Below are positions 35,000 to 47,820 of a stretch of 64,000 bases of DNA, piece by piece. The position numbers and the translations under genes are program-made. How positions within the stretch are numbered: the first letter of the stretch is position 1; each line of letters opens with the position of its first letter. The DNA lies in assembly GCF_020360975.1 (NCBI RefSeq), contig NW_025408667.1, positions 1,736,001-1,800,000 of the forward strand. The letters run 5' to 3'. The stretch is from Hirsutella rhossiliensis (lineage: Eukaryota > Ascomycota > Sordariomycetes > Hypocreales > Ophiocordycipitaceae). A model generated the notes under the pieces. The model saw only the letters and a program-made list of their open reading frames with translations, searched no databases and was not told the origin of the DNA.

Positions 35000-37372
35000 G
35001 CCCTTATAGAAAGGGTAAAGCTAAATACCTAGGCCGGTAAGCGTATAGAGGAGGTCTTAGTCTATACTTATCTCTTACTTAAGAAATCCGGGTTTAGCCT
35101 AGGCTCTTTTAGACCTACTTTAGGAAAAGGGGCCTAAGGAGGAAATTAAGTCCTATAAGAAAGGGGGCTTCTAAGGATAAGTCCCTAAAAAGGGGGCCTT
35201 TAAGAAGAATAAGTCCTAATTAAGCTAGGGGCCCTCCTCTAGGATAAGTCTTAATTCCTCTCTTTAGCTATAGACGTCTCCTTCCTCTTACGTGCTATTA
35301 GCTCCTCTTATAGACTCTTAAGGTAGGCTTCTAAGGATAGCTTCTCTCGAACGTCTTCTAGCCTAATTTACTATAAAAAGATAGCTAGCTTTTACTTTAG
35401 TAAGGGCTTCGTAAGACCGTCGGCTTTTATTAATACCGTTAGAACCTAATAGACGGAAATAAGTCCCCTTTAGACCTCTTAGCGTAACTAATACTAGTAG
35501 ATATTAATATACTATAGCTAGGTCGATAACTTACTATTTTCTATAAGAATTCGTATAGTCTATATATTATTATATTCTATAGCTAATAGGGTCGGAATTT
35601 ATAGTTATAGAGATATTAATAGCTAGCTAAGGAAAATCGCTTCTTTTAACGCTTCTAAAAGAGCTAGTAGCTCTGCCTCCGTACTAAAAGTCGTACTAGT
35701 AGCTTGCTTCGAAGCTCTCTAAGTAATAGTTCCTCTAAAAAGGGATATAATATACCCTTATAAGCTCTTTCTATCTAAGGAATTATCCGTAAAGGACGAA
35801 TCGCTTAAATAAAGGAAGATTTCGGTAGCTTATTTCCTTCCCTACCCTCCTAGGTATAGACTATATAATCTCGTTAAATAGAGATAAAGGATAGCTCGGT
35901 CTACTACTTCTTAGTGCCTAGGGCTAGGATTCTAGTTATACTTAGCTAGCTAGGAGACCGTAAAAGAGATATCTAGTTTAGCAGAAATAGCTAAAAAAAG
36001 CAAGGAGCCTACTTTCTATTAATATTAGTGTTTCTCTTACTCCCTAGCTTAAAAGGATGGATTAGGTAAAAGCTCTTTATTTAATATAGGCATAGAGGGA
36101 AGCTTCTTATCGAGGGAATTAAGGAGGAATTTATAAGCGACCTTATTAATATAGGCGTCTTAGGTAAGCTAGATAGTCTATTAGGACCTATTTTAAAGGA
36201 TTTATATCCCTAGGAACTACTTTAGCTCCCTAAGCTTAGTTATCTTATACCTTTATTATAGGCCTTATATAGCCTCCCTAGTAGTAGCTTCTTCCGCTTT
36301 TAGGTAGGCCTAGATAATATCGTCGATATAAAAGAAGACCGTGATTTTACCCTTCTATATTATATACGGTTCCTAAGGGACTTTCTTAAATCCTAAGGCT
36401 TTAAGGGAACCTATTAAATGCTATTACTAAAGAAGGGGTAATCTTTATAGTCTATATAGAGCTTTCCTAAGCTATAGAACCTTTCCTATCTATTAGAAAC
36501 TAGGAGGAAGTCGTATATAGATAACTTCTTTTTCTTTAAGAGGGTAGTTAACGAAGGCGTTAACTATATCTATCTAATTAAGTTCGAGGTCGAATTCTAC
36601 TACTATAGCTATAAGGGTCTAAAAAGACATCCCTACTAAGGTAGTTGCCTTAGTAGGTAGATCCCCTTTTTCCTATTAATTCCTATAGATAACTAGCTAG
36701 GCCTTATACTTCTAAAGGAAGCCGTGTTTATTAGTCTTATAGATAAAGACCTACTTATAGCTAAGGACTTATTTTCCTCTTACCTTTTCCTTTAAGACCT
36801 CTTTAAAAGACCTTATCTCCTTATATAAGGCTAGGTAGTCTTTCTAGGCCTAGAAAAACTAGTCTTTAAAGGAGTGTTTTTCTAGCTGCTTTTAGTTTAC
36901 TAGTAGGTCCGGGAGGTCTCTTTTATATACCTTCCTTACTAATAAAGGCTTAAAAAGCTAGCCTGCTATAAATGCTCCGTAGGAACCGTCTTTTATAAGC
37001 GTTAGATAGAAGTCGGGAAAACAATCGAAATAGGGGAGAGATTAGTCTTCTTTTATAACCGTATCGGGCCCTATACCTTCCTTTACTTCTCGAAGTAGGG
37101 ATAAAAAGGCAGCTAGGTAATCCTTCGAAAGAGGTACCTTTCCTACCCCCTTAAGGGTCGAGACGGGAAGACTAACTAAAAAAGCTACTTCTAGATCTTC
37201 TTTTTATTCTATAAGAGGAGGCGTAAGAAGGTAAGCGTATTCTAGCTCTACCGCTTTCCTATAGTCTCCTTCTTCGTCTAGATTATCTAATCTAGTAGCT
37301 TCCTCTTCTTCTACGAAGTTAGCGTTATCCTTAACTATTTCGACGTCTATTTCTTCCTTTATTTCCTTGTCT
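35000..37372 (-). pseudogene. Copia-I reverse transcriptase and RNase H (copy 2)
   Basis: The minus-strand frame read through stops contains the catalytic box VFFYIDDI at about 36,316-36,342, with both Asp intact, preceded (to the right) by the fingers and palm segments at about 36,400-37,050. RNase H follows to about 35,500. The region from about 36,075 to 37,020 is exactly what copy 1 lacks. Gypsy-A inserted just upstream, at 37,373-37,377, in the linker between integrase and reverse transcriptase. Confidence 0.82.
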
Positions 37373-37377
37373 AGGAC
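37373..37377. repeat. TSD of Gypsy-A copy B (left)
   Basis: AGGAC lies directly before the left LTR and is repeated perfectly at 44,362-44,366. Confidence 0.85.
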
Positions 37378-37563
37378 TATAAAAGTCTTTAACTATTATA
37401 GGTAATAGGCTTAGGCCGCGGCCTAAGCTATATAGTTATATATAGAGGGCCGGATCCTATAAGTATAAGGGCGGGCTAGCCGCGTATAAAAGAGCTCTAT
37501 ATAGCTTATTAATATTATCCTATAGATAGTACCTATATATACGCCTCTACTTACTCCGTAATA
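37378..37563 (+). repeat. Gypsy-A copy B 5' LTR
   Basis: This 186-bp LTR begins TATAAAAGTCTTTAAC and ends ACTCCGTAATA. It pairs with 44,176-44,361, with only scattered, mostly RIP-type differences. Confidence 0.9.
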
Positions 37564-37599
37564 GTATAAGCTATTAACTAATAGATCTAATAGATATCT

Positions 37600-39400
37600 C
37601 CTTAAAAAGGGTACCGCTTCCTTAAGGGAGCACCCCGCTACCCCTTAGGCGGATAGGAAGTATTATAGCTATCCTAAAAGCAATTAGAAGCGCGATAGCT
37701 AGCGAGAAGAACGAGGTTCTTACTATACTAAGGGAGCCGTCTATAAGACTAGTATTAACCCCTACGACCTTAGTAATACCGGTTACGGCGGCGGCACTAT
37801 TAATATAGAAGCCGCTTCCTTAGCCGACTTAGGATAGTAAGCTTAAGTCCTTTTACTTCTTCCTTAGCCGGCTATAAATAAAGTTTATAATAGATAAGAA
37901 ATAGGGCCTAAACGGCTATTATAATATAGCGTAGTATTCGCTTCTCTATACGCTACTAGAGCCCTAGATATAGCGGATCTCTAGATTCTAAGATAAAGGC
38001 GGCCCTAAAAGTAAACGCGACCTATAGGACTTCTTCTAATACCTTATATATACGTTCGGTAATATATAGGAGTAGGAGAAGGCATAGGCATAGGATAGGC
38101 TATAGACCCTTAAGTAGAGGGATAGGTAGACCTTTAGTAAATTCCTCCCTAACTTTAAAGAGACGCTCTTATAAGCGGCGGGAACTATAGTATAGGAAGA
38201 TAGCGTAAAGCTTATATAGTTATAGAACTTAATTACGCTAGCCTTACGGGAGCTACTTATCCCTATAATTATACCTACTAACTATAGTAAGTATATAAGC
38301 CGGTTAATAAAGGTAGTATAAGGCTACGAATAAACGCTACGTTTTTAAAAGCTTTATAAGCGTACGCTATATAGCGGTAATAAGATTACCGCCCCTTTAT
38401 AAGAGGAATAGCTAACTATCGATATTAATAGAGATACCTTAATATCGGCTACCTATATAGACCGAGCTAAACGTAGTAGGAAGTTATCTTTAAATATCCC
38501 TTATACTATCCCGCTCTCTAAGTAGCGGGCGAAGTAAGTAACGAGTAAGGAGATTAGGAAAAGGAAGGCTAACGGCCGCTGCCTACGTTACGGCGCGTTT
38601 ATATACTTTATATTAAAATACCCCTTCCTTTTAGCTAAGCGGCCTATAGTAGTTTAAGTAGCGAAGATAGAACCGCTCCTTACCTTAGACGATAAAGAGG
38701 ACTCCGCTCCCTTAGGCCTAGAAGAAAAAGAGTAGCTCCGGAGTAAAGATAGGCTCTAGAGCCCTAATTACTAGCGCTAGTAAAAGAAAAGAAGGAATTA
38801 TCCGCCTATATAGAAAAGGAGCTTACTTTAATATAGGTTATAGTTAATAACTCCTTACCTATTACTGCCCTTATAAATAAGGGCTACTAGTACTATACCG
38901 TAGTTAATAAGGCGCTTATATAAGAGATATAAGTGCTAGTAGAAAAGATCGCCCTAAGGCGAGTAAAGGGCGCCTTAGGCGTAATAAAGGGTACGGTAAT
39001 TAAGGGCATTATATAGCTAGCTATAGAGGTCGATAGTTACCGTAAGCTTATCGTAGCCTATATAATCCCTTAACTAGAGTTTCCCTTAATCCTTAGGAAA
39101 CCTTAGTTATTATATATAGAGTTATACTTAGTTTTATACTAAAAGAAGCTATAGTTTAGGCCTATATAATAGTAGGTCCGCTATAATAACGGTTTTATAA
39201 GCGTAGGACTAAGTATACGAGCTTTATACTTAGTATAAGAAGTCCTTACCTTTATCTTTATAGGAACCGTGCAATAGTTAAAGCGGAAGGAAGGCTAGGT
39301 AGCGGCTAATATAGCGGTCTATATAGTTAGCTTAGTAGATATCGATAAGGCCCTTTAGGCGAAGAAGCTAAAGTCGCCTTTTAAGCTATAGTAGTAGATA
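37600..39400 (+). pseudogene. Gypsy-A gag and protease region (copy B)
   Basis: A gag-like region read through stops ends in a zinc-knuckle-like run at 38,580-38,621 (C-L-R-Y-G-A-F-I-Y-F, from an original CxxCxxxxHxxxxC in which TGC and CAC codons have mutated). An aspartic protease should follow between about 38,700 and 39,300. I did not find a convincing DSG/DTG box, so that assignment is by position. Confidence 0.6.
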
Positions 39401-39479
39401 CTAGAGCGCTTTTACGACCTCCTACCGCTATTTAAGTCCTAGGAAGCGGATAAGCTTAACTTATATAAGCTAGAGATAG

Positions 39480-42400
39480 ACTATAAGATTATACTTTATA
39501 CCGATAAAAAGGGGTAAGAACTACCTATACCGTTCGGACCGCTATATAGTATATTATACGTAGAGCTATTAGTACTAAAAAAGACGCTAAGGGACCTCCT
39601 AGATAAGGGTTTTATTTAAGTAAGTAGCTTTAAAGTAGGAGCGCCGGTCCTATTCGTACGTAAACTAAGGGGCGGGATATAGTTCTATTATAACTATAAG
39701 GCTCTAAATATAATTATAAGGCTAGACCGCTACCCCTTACCCTTAACCTTAGATACGCTTTATAACCTTTCGAAGGTAAAGTAGTTTATAAAGCTAGATA
39801 TAAAATAGGCGTTCTATAAAGTATAGATCTCGGAGGGTAATAAGTAAAAGACAGCGTTCTATATACGCTATAGCTTATTTAAGTAGCTTATAACGCCCTT
39901 TAGCCTCTTAAGAGCGCCCGCTACCTTTTAGTATTATATTAATAATATACTTTAGGACTTCCTCGATAAGTTCGCCTCTATATATATAGATAATATCCTT
40001 ATTTATATAAGCGGCTCTTATAAGGACTATATATAAAAAGTATAAAGGGTCTTAGAGCGCCTCTAACTTTATAGGCTCTACCTTAACTTAAATAAATACG
40101 AATTTAAGGTTAAGAGGGTTAAGTACCTAAGCTTTATTATCTACGCTAGTATAAGTATATAAGCGGATCCTATAAAGATCTAGGCAATTTAGGACTAAGG
40201 TACCTTAACTATATAGATAAGTATATAGAGCTTCCTTAGGTTCGCGAACTATTATAGGATATTTATTAAGGGCTTCTCCTATATTATAATGCCCTTAAAT
40301 AAGATTACTAGGAAGCGGACCGCCTTTCGCTAAGGGCCTATATAGGAAGGAGCGTTCTATACGCTTAAGGACCTATTCTCTTAAGCCTTAGTACTACTTT
40401 AGTAGGACTTTAACCGGTCTACGTTAGTTAAAGCGGACTATAGTGGCTAGGTACTTAGAGGAACGCTCTCTTAATAGGTAGATAGGCAGAAGTAACCGAT
40501 AGCGTTCTACTCCTATAAGCTAATCCTAGTAGAGCGGAATTATACTATTTATAATAAGGAGATACTAGCGATTATTAGCTACCTTAAGTAATAGTAAGCG
40601 GAGCTCTAAAGCTATAAGAGCTTTAAGGTTCTTATAGACTATAGGAACCTTAAGTACTTTATAACTCGCTAGTACCTCTTAAAGCGGTAAGCCCGCTAAG
40701 CGGAGTATCTCTTACGCTTTATCTTCTCGATTAAGTACTAGCTAAGGTAGGACTCTATAGTCTTAGATACGCTTTCCTAGAGGGATTAAGACCGGCTAAC
40801 GGGAGCGGATATTAAGGCCTAGGATCTACAGCTTATCCCGTAAGAAGCGCTATAGACTTATATAAGAGCTTCCTTAGTAAAGGAAAGTATAGCGCTAATA
40901 GATAAGCCTTTCTTTATACTTTTGCCTTAGCCTAGTAAGGAGGGATAGACTAGCTTAGAGGCGCGTATAGCGCGGGTATTCTAAGATAAGGTCCTCTAGC
41001 GCTTATAGGATAGGATATTATTTCTAGACTATACCTATAAAAGTATACGCCGCGCTATTAAGTCTAGCGCTTAATACCTCGATCTAAAGCTAAAGCTAAA
41101 AGTATAAGTAGCTAACTATTATATTAACTTATAGGGGCACCTACGTTAGTAGGGGAGATTATAGGTACTAGGCGCGCCGTATACTATAAAAGCTAGGGAG
41201 AAGGATAGACCGCCGGAGCTAGATAAACGGAACGAGGTCTAAGGGAAGCTAGTCTAGCTTATCTATAACTCTAGTATCGTAGGCTACTTAGGTAGGTAGG
41301 GTATAGTAGTAGGCCTCGCAAGGGATTTCTACTAGCCCCTCTTATAATACTACGTTCGCTGCTTCCTCTATAACTATAATATTTATAGCTATACTAAGAT
41401 TTAAAAGGTATAGCTTAAGGGGCTACTTAAGTAGCTTCCGGTGCCTAACTAGTTCTATATATATATATAGATAGACTTTATAACGGACCTCCTACTTATA
41501 GAGGGCGGCAACCGCTATATATAGGTAATTAAGGACTAACTTAATAAGTCTATAGTATTAGAGCTAATACTATCTATAAATATAGAGTCCTATATAGAGC
41601 GCTTCCTATAGTACTAGGCCCGCTCGTATAGCTAGGTAGCCTTTATTATAAGCGATAAGGGATCGAATTAAACTAGCCGCTTTTAGTAGTACTTATACTA
41701 GTTACTTTAGATTATATAGCTACTTAGTATAGTATATTACCTATAGACTAATAAAGGGCCTAAGAGGGTTAACTAAGAGGTATAGGCTTACCTATAGGCT
41801 ATCGTAGCCTATAACTAAGTAGACTAAGACCGTTAGCTCCCCGCGGCCTAACTTACGTTAAATAGTAAACTATATACCTCTATTAAGATAGCCCCTTTCT
41901 TTATAACGTATAGCTTTAAACTACCCTTATTAGTTCCCTTTACTATAGATATAGTAGCGGAGTAGTATAGTAATTTATTATTAAAGGGCTATGCCTCCAC
42001 GTTTATATAAAAGCTATAGAAGACTATAGATTATTACTAATCCGCGATAGCCGCCGCGGCGTAAGATTAAGAGCGGCACGCTAATAAGACTAGGGCCCTA
42101 ATAGATAGGTTTATAGTAAGAGATAAGGTATAGCTAGACCTCTATAACTATAGGACGGTATAGCTAAAGAAAAAGCTTAACTAGCTATACGCGAAGTTTA
42201 CGGTATAGAGGGTTATTAGCTTATAGGTTATAGAGCTTAATAGTCTCTTAATAAGGGTCTATAATAAGATTAATATAGACCTCCTTTATAGAGCCTCCTT
42301 TAACCTACTACTTAGATAAGAAGTAGCGGATGCTTAACTACTTATAATCGAGGTAAAGGGAGAGGACGAGTTTAAGGTTAAAGAGATATAGGCTATACGC

Positions 42401-42570
42401 TAAAAAACAGTTAGTAAGGGGAAACGCTAAAAGGTCCTTATTAAGTAGCGCGGGTATCTCGACCCTATATAAGAACCTATATATAAGTTTATAAGAACTA
42501 TAGCCCTTAATAAGTTTAAAGCTTTATTTAAAATAGTAAATAAGAATAATAAACTAGCGGACTACTAATA
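39480..42570 (+). pseudogene. Gypsy-A pol remnant: RT, RNase H, integrase, chromodomain-like end
   Basis: Reverse transcriptase reads LDIK.AFYKV at 39,794-39,825, then KTAF.IRYSLF, TPFSLL.APATF and the catalytic IYIDNILIY at 39,980-40,006 (YVDD changed to YIDN by RIP). RNase H lies at about 40,300-40,750. The integrase zinc region is near 41,110-41,160 (GHLR, from H...H..C..C), and its core begins IDFITDLL at about 41,471-41,495 with GGNRYI.VIKD after it. The C-terminus (about 42,340-42,480) reads IEVEGEDEFKVKEI and later KVLIK.RGYLDP, matching the chromodomain pattern (EVE.IL...YLVKW.GY...). Stops are all TAA or TAG. Confidence 0.88.
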
Positions 42571-42659
42571 GTAGCCTAGGCTAGGACTATAAAGTAGGTA
42601 TAGCGGAGGGGGTAGTTACGGTAATATAGGCAATATAAGCGTTATAATATAAGCGGAGA

Positions 42660-43745
42660 TAAAAATAGCGTTTATTATAGGGCGGAGCCCTTAGACTACC
42701 TAAGCTTATTCCTTATTATTATTATTATTATTATCTTTATTATCGTTATCCTCGTTAGCCTCCTCCTTCTTATTAGTAGCGGCGGCGGTCTCTAAGGCGC
42801 TAAGGCGGCCCTCTAAGCCTATAAGCTAGTCGGCGGCGGCAGCGGCTCTAAGGGTAAAGGGGCGGCGGCTAGCGGCGGTAGTAGGGGCAGCGGCGGTAGC
42901 AGAGGCGGGCACGGCTAAGGGGACCGCTAATAGGGCGACGGAGGTAGTATCCCTAGCGCTAGGTACGTTAAAGGCGGAAATAAGGAAGTAAAGGAGTAGG
43001 ACTTACTTAGGTATAAGGCCCTATCGCTTAAGGGCGCGGAGGTTATAGTAGGCGGCGGCGGTAGCGGTAAGGCGCTTCTTAGTAGCCCCCCGCGCCTACC
43101 TATATAAGCCGGCCTTCTAAGCTAACGCCGTAGCGAGTAGGATAGGAGGCGCCGCCTTATAAGCGCGGCTAGCTCGCGCGTATTAGTAGTAGCTACCGCC
43201 GTAGCGGCGTATAGCCTAGTTAGAGTAGTTAAGCTCTTATAATATATAACGTATATAGGGGGCTAAGTAGGCGGCGCCGGCCTATACTTAGCGCTTATAT
43301 TATAGGAGGTTAGTAGATAATATCTATTACGCTTACCTAATTATAGACTTATAGGGGTAGCGGAGATAGAGGCGGGGGCCGAGGGGCCGGGCGTTATAGG
43401 TAGCGGCGGGGACGGCGTCGTTACCTTAAGGGGCGACGTAAGAGCGAATAGCGTAGTAGAGGCGGCGGCGGCAGCGGTAAGAGCGGTGGTAGCGGCGCGG
43501 GTAGGAGCGGCGGTAGCGGCGGAGTCGTCGTTAGCCGCGGCTAGCACGGCGTTAATAAACGACTCTATACGCTCTAAGAAGGAGGAGGTAGGAGAGGGAG
43601 AGGCGGATATATCTATCGCGGAAGTTAATATAATAGAATATAGCCTCCCGCTCTATAGGGCGCGGAACTTATTAGTTAAAGTTATTATTATTATTAGGGC
43701 TATTATTACTACTATTACTACTACTATAAGTATATATTAATAGAG
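42660..43745 (-). pseudogene. Antisense Ala/Pro/Ser/Thr-rich frame in Gypsy-A (copy B)
   Basis: On the minus strand from about 43,600 down to 42,700 the frame reads SSFLERIESFINAVLAAAND, long Ala/Thr/Ser/Pro runs (PTRAATTALTAAAAAST), LIRRRLLSYSLRR, LRRLAYIGRRGGLLRSALP and further Pro/Leu-rich runs to RNKLR. The order agrees with copy A. A 68-codon piece at 43,341-43,547 is still open because the sequence is so GC-rich that it offers few CAA, CAG or TGG codons. It lies downstream of pol and opposite to it, with a putative promoter at 43,815-43,890. No domain is recognised. Confidence 0.5.
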
Positions 43746-43814
43746 CGGCCTATATAGCTAGGAATAGACTAACGCTCTAGGTAAAGTAGAACTTACTTAT
43801 TAATACTATTACTA

Positions 43815-43890
43815 TAGTTAAAGAAAGGAAAGAAGGAAGGGAAGGGGGAAGAAAGGGATGCCGCTTTATATACCCCTTAGTAAAGGATAC
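43815..43890 (-). promoter_or_regulatory. Putative antisense promoter in Gypsy-A (copy B)
   Basis: On the minus strand a TATATAA (complement of 43,866-43,872) is followed by a CT-rich tract (complement of about 43,815-43,855, GA-rich on the plus strand). The arrangement is the same as at 5,550-5,612 in copy A. Confidence 0.4.
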
Positions 43891-44175
43891 TGCCTAAGGT
43901 AAAAGGGATAGGTAACCTAATACTTATATAGGTCTAGACTAGCCGCTAGCTACCTAAGGGCGTATATAATAGGTTACGCCCCTATTTAAATAGCTAGCCA
44001 GCTAATAAGTATAGAGCAAGGTCTTAGCTACTTAGGCTAATAGGCGCGGGGATAATAAGGCTAGTAGGGCCGGCCCTATTAATAGGAAAGGGTAGGGAAG
44101 AGCCCGCGGTATAAGCTTAATTATATAGGAGCTATTAATAAGGTAGCGCTACGCTATACTTAAAGGAGGGTATTA

Positions 44176-44361
44176 TATAAGAGTCTTTAACTATTATAAG
44201 TAATAGGCTTAGGCCGCGGCCTAAGCTATATAGTTACGTATAGAGGGCTAGATCCTATAAGTATAAAGGTAAGCTAGCTATATATAGAAGAGCTTTATAT
44301 AGCTTATTAATATTATCTTATAGACGGTACCTATATATATACCTTTACTTACTCTATAATA
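44176..44361 (+). repeat. Gypsy-A copy B 3' LTR
   Basis: This 186-bp partner of 37,378-37,563 is preceded by a purine tract (TAAAGGAGGG) and followed by the AGGAC duplication. Confidence 0.9.
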
Positions 44362-44366
44362 AGGAC

Positions 44367-47325
44367 CTCTTCTTAAGACTATTAAGAAAGGGGGATTTAA
44401 ATCTTTTAAATTAGTTAACGGTATAAGAGTAAGAGGGGCTATTAATCCCTCTTTCCGTTAAAGAGGCTAAATTCGTTAAAAATTATATCCTTAGTCGAAA
44501 TAACCTTCTATAAAAGAGGAATCTAGATCCGGAAGATATTTATAGAATTATAGCTAATAAGGTAACTAATAAAGGCTCTCGGATTAAGCTTTCTTTTCTT
44601 TTTCCTTTTTAGCTATATATCGGTAGTTATTACGTATACCTTATAGCTATAGGTATAAAGGTAGGCTAGCGAGGCCCTCTTCTTCGTAAAGAGCTTAAGG
44701 GGGGATTTCTAGTCTATTCCTTAGGTAGTCCCTCTAAGGGTCCGGTTTTAAAGGTAATAGGCGGTCTTAACGACTTCCTTCTAAAGGTCGTATAGAAGCC
44801 TTAAAGTAAGTCTTATCGTATAGGCCCTTTCTATTATAGCACCCCTTAATCTTTCTACCCCTCCGTTCTAGGCCTAGGTATTCGGTGCTAATAGGAGGGG
44901 TAAAATGCCCCTTTTTCGAAGCTAATTTAAGATATCCTTTATAAATAGCTCTCCGTTAAACCGTATCTTCTTTACCTTATAGCTAAAGTAGGATTTTATC
45001 TAGTTAACGAAGTCCTAGAAGGTAAACTAGTTATACTTACTTAAGTAGGTCTATAAGAAATAAGGGAAAACTATCCCTAAAAAGGCGTCTATAAAAAACA
45101 TTACCCTAATAAAGCTTTCTTAATCCCTAGATATATTGGTTTAGTCGACCTAAATTTCCTTATATAGCTAGTCTAGCTATAAAGGGGTTTGTCTAGAAAT
45201 TCGTCTTTTAGTCTTCCCTTAGCTATAGTATTTATATTCGATAGTCTTTAGGCCCCTTATTTATACGCCCTATTATTAGCCTAGCTTATATAAAGCTAGG
45301 GGGCCTAGGTAACTAAGTTATATATACTAAAGAATACCGTCTCCTTAGGCTACTAAAAGAGGGTCCTTTATAGTAGACCTATTCCTCCTAGTAGGGAAAG
45401 CTAACTTCTTAAGAGGTTCCTTCTTAAGGATAGGTCGGAATTCGAGAATAGATTAACCGAATTTCTCCTCGATAAGCCTAATAGTCTAATTCTTTTAGAC
45501 TAGCTTTATAGGCTTAAACGTTATATCTTAGAAGATTCCTTCCTCTTAAAGAAAGCGGAAGGAAATTAAGCTCGTTAAAAATTAAGGGTAAAAAGCTACC
45601 CTTTTTTATCGAAGAATTCGTATAGTCCCGTTAGGTAATTTTATCTTAAAATTCACCCTTCTATACCCTTCTATCCGTACGGTTAATTCCCCGGCAATAA
45701 GGTATTCCCTCTATACTTTCTTAAAGGACCGGAATCGTAAGAGTATATTATAGATATCGAGGGAAGCACCGGAGTTAAGGATAGCTGATTTTCGTAGGGG
45801 ATAATCGGAGGGCTCTAACGGTTAGTCTTAGCTTTATTAATCCGTAGGGAAGATAAAGGCCGGATTTACTATACCAACGATTTTTCCTCGAATTTATAGC
45901 TCGAATAAAGGCAGCGGTATTATTAGTTACTATTTCTTAGTAACCTAAATCTCGTCTATCTTCTTCTATAACGAGGGGTCCTCCTTAAGAGACTATTATA
46001 TCGTTTCTTATAGCCTCTTTAAAGGGTTAAATCCTTTAGGTCGGTTTTCCTTAAAGACCTACTAGTATTATAATAATCGATAACCTAGGGATTTATATAC
46101 TAAGCAGCCGTTTCGTCGTTTAGTCTTCTATTTCTTCGAGGAATCCTTATCCCGATCCGGAAGGTCTGCTTAAAAACCTCCCCTTTTTACCCTTTATTGC
46201 TAATTTTAATAAAGAGGTTCGATTTCGACTAGTTCCCTAATTTTTCGACTAACGGACTAAAAGGTCTATTAAGGGACTAGTCGGGCCGGTCTAACTAACG
46301 GGACCGGGCCCGGAGTAGAAGGCGGAGCTAGGGTCGGGACTAGGGCAGCCGTTAAAGACGGTGTTAATGCTCTTAAGGGGGGAGGAGCCGGAGGGGCAAT
46401 AGCCGTAGTAGCAGCAGCGGGAGCCGTAGTAGCAAGGCCTATAGCAGCTATAAGGGCAGTAGGTCGAGCCGTCTAGGTCGAGTGCTAGCTATAAAGGAAT
46501 AAGACTGCTTACTATTATACTTTAGTAGCCTCTTCGTTTAGTTCCCGGCTAACCTCTCGAAAGATAGTCGAGTAACCGTTACTAATAGGCTTTATTAGCA
46601 GAGATATATCCTATAGCTACTAGCCGGAAAGAGCTTCTATAAGGAAGTATTAGTTAGCTTCCTTAAGGATTTCATCCTATATAGCTAGCTACGATAAAGC
46701 TAGTAGGTTTCTAGTAGAGAAGGCTCCTAGATATACCGTATAGGTCTTCCTAATACGGTTAGTTATATAGCCCCTTAAGGGAGCTATCGAGGTCTTAAGC
46801 TTTAAAAGCTACTACCTAAGAGTCTCTTCCTCTTAAAGATTAATTAGCTTTATAGCACTAACGGATTCCGTTATCGCCGTACGTATAATAGTTAGCAGCT
46901 TTATCTTATAAAGGTATTCCTTACGGTAACTCTCGTAGTTACCTAAGGTAGTAGAAAAAGCTCTCTATTATATAGAGGTTAGCTCGGAGAAGAGGGAAGC
47001 TCCTTCTATAAATTCCGTTGCCCTAGGATAAAGAGGGGGCTTAAGAGGGTCCTACTTATTAGAGAAGACTAAATTATAGATAGTTCTATTTATACGAGCC
47101 TATAGCTCCTTTACCTACTTATCTTAATCTTAGGGCTCTATAAGAATCGTCTTATAGACTATAGGGATAGTAGAGGAGTCGGTTTTTATTATTATTATAG
47201 AAAAGGGGGGGGTAGAAAAGTCGGTTAAAAATCGGCTTTTCTAGTAAGAGGGGTAAAAGGGAGCTATAAGGGATATAATAAAGGTGCCTTTTATAGTAGC
47301 CGGAAGGTATAGGAATTCTATTCCG
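44367..47325 (-). pseudogene. Copia-I gag, protease and integrase (copy 2)
   Basis: Reading right to left on the minus strand: the leader and gag (about 47,200-46,000, with an Ala/Pro-rich segment at about 46,290-46,480), protease with an AILNSGAS-type box at about 45,750-45,790, the integrase zinc region near 45,200-45,240, and the integrase core to about 44,400. The core part at 44,367-45,070 is missing from copy 1. RIP stops interrupt every frame. Confidence 0.8.
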
Positions 47326-47339
47326 CCCGGGCTTATAAC
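47326..47339 (-). other. Copia-I copy 2 primer-binding site
   Basis: CCCGGGCTTATAAC on the plus strand is the reverse complement of GTTATAAGCCCGGG, identical to the site in copy 1. It directly adjoins the LTR at 47,340. It is the RIP-altered complement of the initiator tRNA-Met anticodon arm. Confidence 0.65.
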
Positions 47340-47815
47340 TCTCGTAAAGAGAAATATAAGAAGTATATAAAAATATACGAAGGTAAAATTAAAAGTAAGG
47401 GGTCGGATAGGTAAGGCAGAGAGATTTAATTCTTACGGGGGCAGTAATTACGGTAGGGGAGTAATTATTATATTACCTTAATTCTCTTTCTTTCCTCTAT
47501 CTAACGCCCTTCTTTATACCCGTTTAGTATCTTAATTAATAAAGAAGATCCTACTTAAAGAAGCTATTAATATCCTCTTAACTACTAAGCTTTTTGCTAG
47601 TTTTTCCCCTCCTTTCTAGCTATTACCGGTATATCCGTCTTATCTCTCGCTACCTTTATAGGAAGCTATCGCTACTTCTGCTTCCCCTTTTACCCTTACC
47701 CTCCTCTCTATACCTCTTTTTAGCTCCTTCCTTAAAACCTGTTTTTTAGCTTCCTAGGTCCCTTATACTAAGGGATATCTCTAAGAACTATAAAATTAGG
47801 CTACGCTTCGCGATA
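47340..47815 (-). repeat. Copia-I copy 2 5' LTR
   Basis: This direct repeat of 34,505-34,980 ends CGCTTCGCGATA (TGTCGCGAAGCG start on the minus strand, with TG now TA). The GATAT duplication follows at 47,816-47,820. Confidence 0.9.
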
Positions 47816-47820
47816 GATAT

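Larger units (their letters stand above)
37378..44361 (+). mobile_element. Gypsy-A copy B, complete Ty3/gypsy chromovirus-like element, RIP-dead
   Basis: This 6,984-bp element has 186-bp LTRs and AGGAC duplications. The plus strand holds gag (about 37,600-38,800), reverse transcriptase (39,794-40,020), RNase H (about 40,300-40,750), integrase (about 41,080-42,250) and a chromodomain-like C-terminus (about 42,340-42,480). Between pol and the 3' LTR there is an extra gene-like unit on the minus strand (about 42,660-43,745), which ordinary Ty3/gypsy elements lack. An inverted 5'-truncated copy lies at 5,070-16,121. Confidence 0.92.
34505..47815 (-). mobile_element. Copia-I copy 2, full-length, split by Gypsy-A
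   Basis: LTRs of 476 bp (34,505-34,980 and 47,340-47,815) are flanked by perfect GATAT duplications (34,500-34,504 and 47,816-47,820). Removing Gypsy-A (37,378-44,361 plus one 5-bp duplication) leaves about 6.3 kb, a normal copia length. The minus strand holds gag, protease, integrase, reverse transcriptase and RNase H in copia order. This copy keeps the integrase and reverse transcriptase parts that copy 1 has lost. It is closed by RIP stops throughout. Confidence 0.92.

Noticed and set aside
43486..43740. 84-codon open frame on the plus strand in Gypsy-A copy B
   Set aside because: It is opposite to the conserved antisense frame, low in complexity, and not kept in copy A. It stays open because of GC-rich composition.
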